Both the position numbers and the translations under genes were made by a program. A stretch of DNA of 8,368 nucleotides from NCBI GenBank assembly GCA_018065165.1, contig JAGHTV010000371.1, positions 1-8,368 on the forward strand. Reading direction: 5' to 3'. The notes under the pieces are model-generated. The model was not told where the DNA came from, did not search any database, and saw only the letters and a program-made list of their open reading frames with translations. Position 1 is the first letter of the stretch; each line of letters starts with the position of its first letter. Of the stretch, positions 6,184 to 8,368 are shown piece by piece. This stretch comes from Candidatus Sodaliphilus fimicaballi (lineage in GTDB: Bacteria; Bacteroidota; Bacteroidia; Bacteroidales; Muribaculaceae).

Positions 6184-7167
6184 TTACAGGAAGAGGATGG
6201 TAGCGTAAGAGACAAGTGCCCAGATGATGAACACAAACATTGCAATGTATCGCTTGCTGGCCTTGCTTATGGTAAAGGCATGGGCAATCTGCACCGAGAG
6301 GCACACATTGAGCAGAGGCACCAGCACCTGCATGTCTTGATAGTCGACACACATAGAGATAACTGTGAGCAAGACCACCAGCATAAAGAAGGCGTTGTAC
6401 ACGCGCAACTGCAAGCGGTAATTGAATATCTTAAGCAGGTTGAGCGATGTGAGCACTACCGACAGGAGCACGACAACTGCCACACTCACCAGCAGGGCTC
6501 TCACCTGCCCTATCTCAAGAGCGTCCCACACGGCCTGAATGTTGAGCGGCTTGAAGTCAAACGGCGACACAAGACCTGTGCCTATTGCTATCCAGAAGGG
6601 GACAAAGATGCCTAGCAGCGATGCAAGCACACCCTTGAAGTTCATGGCACGCATGTAGCAGTAACCGCCAAAGAAGGCAGGCAACAACAGCACATAGGCC
6701 CACTGAAACATCGCACAGGTGCTGATGATTGCAAACATCAGGAATATGCTGCGTTGGGCTTTCTTGTTCTGGTAACTGCTGAAGAGTAGGAATGTGCCCA
6801 GCACCAGCATTAATGCCAGTCCCGTTCCTGCACTGAAGACGCAACTCGTCAACGGGTTGGCCATAGTGAGGATGAAGAATGCCGACACCATGATGTGGGT
6901 GACACTGCGCACAAACTGGAACACCTTGTTGAGTACAAGCAACAGAGCACCTATAAGCGAAACAGCAGCAATATTGGTCACAAGCGACAAGATGGGCGAT
7001 TGGGCAAAGGCCTGTGACATCTTGAAGAAGACGCCATTGCCAGCCTCGGGAGAGGGAAACTCTCCGCTTGTGGCAGCCATAGCAGCGGTGATGACCATCG
7101 CTATGAACGACAGCACCACCAGAACCTTGCCATTAAGAAAATCGTTTATCTTATCGTCGTAAATCAT
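6184..7167 (-). CDS. Polytopic inner-membrane protein of unknown function in the purD-pdxB operon
   Basis: A 327-residue, strongly hydrophobic protein with about ten to eleven predicted transmembrane helices (roughly 14-32, 58-80, 89-108, 112-131, 140-156, 157-172, 179-200, 223-246, 255-274, 279-298, 307-326). It has no signal peptide. Short basic loops (QNKKAQR 133-139, SKASKR 301-306) suggest topology by the positive-inside rule. I see no transporter or enzyme motif. Conserved-looking landmarks are TMANPLTS (101-108) and PFWIAIGTG (190-198). The overall layout recalls the multi-pass membrane proteins found beside purD in Bacteroidota (DUF6427-like); that family name is tentative and comes from memory of the neighbourhood. 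It lies 44 nt after purD and 6 nt before pdxB on the same strand, so it is probably co-transcribed with both. Function unknown; do not read a purine or vitamin B6 transport role into the position alone. Confidence 0.75.
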   Translation of the reverse strand: MIYDDKINDFLNGKVLVVLSFIAMVITAAMAATSGEFPSPEAGNGVFFKMSQAFAQSPILSLVTNIAAVSLIGALLLVLNKVFQFVRSVTHIMVSAFFILTMANPLTSCVFSAGTGLALMLVLGTFLLFSSYQNKKAQRSIFLMFAIISTCAMFQWAYVLLLPAFFGGYCYMRAMNFKGVLASLLGIFVPFWIAIGTGLVSPFDFKPLNIQAVWDALEIGQVRALLVSVAVVVLLSVVLTSLNLLKIFNYRLQLRVYNAFFMLVVLLTVISMCVDYQDMQVLVPLLNVCLSVQIAHAFTISKASKRYIAMFVFIIWALVSYATILFL

Positions 7168-7211
7168 CGTGTGTTTCAGGACTACACAATTGTAGACAGA
7201 TTAAGGATGTA

Positions 7212-8368
7212 TTACAAATCAAAGCCAATGTCACCACGGCAATAGCTGTCCTCAAAGTTGATAAGCTTGACACCAGCATAGCTCAAAGCCAAGGCTGCAT
7301 CCTTACTCTCGCCTAGGCTAGTAACTGCGAGCACACGGCCACCACTAGTAACCAGGTTACCTGCCTCGTCAATCTTTGTGCCCGCGTGGAACACGATGCT
7401 GTCCTTCACATTCTCGATGCCTGTGATAACTTTGCCCTTGGCATAGCTGCCGGGATAGCCGCCCGATGTCATGATGACGGTGGTAGCAAAGCGAGCATCG
7501 GCCTTAACGGTGAAGTCCTTGCCAAAGCCCTCGCCTGTAGCCTTGAGGAACAGAGCGATGAGGTCTTCGTCAACGCGAGCCATAACCGACTGTGTCTCGG
7601 GGTCGCCCATACGCACATTATATTCAATCACATAGGGATCGTTCTCTACATTGATAAGGCCAAAGAAGATGAAGCCGCAGTACGAGATGCCGTCGGCCTT
7701 GAGGCCATTGATTGTAGGCTCGATGATGCGTGTGCGCACCTTATCCATGAATGCCTCGTCGGCAAAGCTTACGGGCGAAATTGAGCCCATACCGCCAGTA
7801 TTGGGGCCCTTGTCACCCTCAAATACACGCTTGTAGTCCTTAGCAACGGGCAGCAGCGCATAGTGACCGCGGTCGTCGGTCAGCACAAATACCGAGCACT
7901 CAATACCCTTGAGGAACTGCTCAATAACGACTGTTGCACTCGACTTGCCAAACTTGCCGTCGAGCATCGACTTGAGCTCGGCCTTGGCCTCCTGGATGTC
8001 GTCGATGATGAGCACGCCCTTGCCTGCAGCAAGACCATCGGCCTTGAGCACATAGGGAGCCTTTTGCTTCTCAAGAAATGCGATGCCCTCCTCAAGGTTC
8101 TCGGCAGTAACGCTGAAGTACTGTGCAGTGGGGATGTCATGCTTCATCATGAAGCTCTTGGCAAAGTCCTTGCTTCCTTCGAGTTGAGCGCCCAGCTGTG
8201 AGGGACCCACAACCTTAATGCCTGCCAGCGCGGGAGTCTGCTTGAAGTAGTCGGCCACGCCAGCCACCAGCGGATCCTCGTTGCCCACAACCAAGATGTC
8301 GATACCCAGCTCTACCGCAGTCTTGCCCACAGCCTCAAAGTCCATGGGAGACAGTTGCAGGTTAGTAC
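7212..8368 (-). CDS. purD: Phosphoribosylamine-glycine ligase (GAR synthetase), 5' end outside window
   Basis: Catalyses ATP-dependent ligation of glycine to 5-phosphoribosylamine, the second step of de novo purine synthesis, in the cytosol. The 384 visible residues run off the right edge; the frame continues upstream of the internal ATG at 8345 (TNLQLSP precedes MDFEAVG), so that ATG is not the start. About 40 N-terminal residues, including the GGREHAL-type loop, are missing from the window. Counting from that Met, visible landmarks are GNEDPLVAG (21-29), the ATP-grasp segment KADGLAAGKGV (101-111), EGDKGPNTGGMGSISP (176-191), EYNVRMGDPETQ (241-252) and the C-terminal YCRGDIGF (368-375), the last close to the family's usual ending. 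It is the first visible gene of the minus-strand run purD, membrane protein, pdxB. Its promoter is outside the window. Identification is firm. Confidence 0.96.
   Translation of the reverse strand, partial: TNLQLSPMDFEAVGKTAVELGIDILVVGNEDPLVAGVADYFKQTPALAGIKVVGPSQLGAQLEGSKDFAKSFMMKHDIPTAQYFSVTAENLEEGIAFLEKQKAPYVLKADGLAAGKGVLIIDDIQEAKAELKSMLDGKFGKSSATVVIEQFLKGIECSVFVLTDDRGHYALLPVAKDYKRVFEGDKGPNTGGMGSISPVSFADEAFMDKVRTRIIEPTINGLKADGISYCGFIFFGLINVENDPYVIEYNVRMGDPETQSVMARVDEDLIALFLKATGEGFGKDFTVKADARFATTVIMTSGGYPGSYAKGKVITGIENVKDSIVFHAGTKIDEAGNLVTSGGRVLAVTSLGESKDAALALSYAGVKLINFEDSYCRGDIGFDL

Noticed and set aside
7182..7195. Small hairpin between purD and the membrane-protein gene
   Set aside because: It has only a 5-bp AT-rich stem with no T-run, too weak to call a terminator.
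8343..8345. ATG as the start of purD
   Set aside because: The frame continues upstream with typical PurD residues to the window edge, and the N-terminal domain would be missing, so this Met is internal.

Overview
The window looks like a chromosomal segment from a gut-type Bacteroidales bacterium (Prevotella/Muribaculaceae-like). Three things point that way: PurD and PdxB of Bacteroidota type, a large secreted protein whose last residues look like a type IX secretion (T9SS) tail, and start regions without Shine-Dalgarno sequences but with Bacteroidota-type -33/-7 promoter boxes (TTG ... TAnnTTTG). The lineage is inferred from these features; no database was searched.

Layout, left to right. 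Positions 9-80 hold a degenerate 9-bp tandem repeat. Next, on the minus strand (76 to about 269), is the frameshifted C-terminal remnant of an unidentified gene. Positions 269-1008 are a compact REP-type element: one plus-strand Y1/HUH transposase gene (RAYT, IS200-like; 436-885) flanked on each side by the same three palindromes in mirror-image order. The spacer 1009-1224 has no convincing gene, only a short coding-like minus-strand frame at its left edge. A strong minus-strand terminator (1216-1258) closes the next gene.

The rest is transcribed from the minus strand. A 1192-residue secreted multidomain protein (1336-4914) carries choice-of-anchor-J/cleaved-adhesin-like and Fn3-like modules. 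Its 282-nt upstream gap holds a candidate promoter. Further right is a probable operon, purD (5' end outside the window) -> polytopic membrane protein -> pdxB, with gaps of 44 and 6 nt. It links de novo purine synthesis (GAR synthetase) and the DXP-independent-of-host pyridoxal-phosphate route (4-phosphoerythronate dehydrogenase) to a membrane protein of unknown function.

The right two thirds is ordinary core genome. The unusual part is the left kilobase. It is visibly more AT-rich than the core genes, and it combines a single-strand transposase, structured inverted flanks with compensatory base changes, broken gene fragments and a nonanucleotide repeat.
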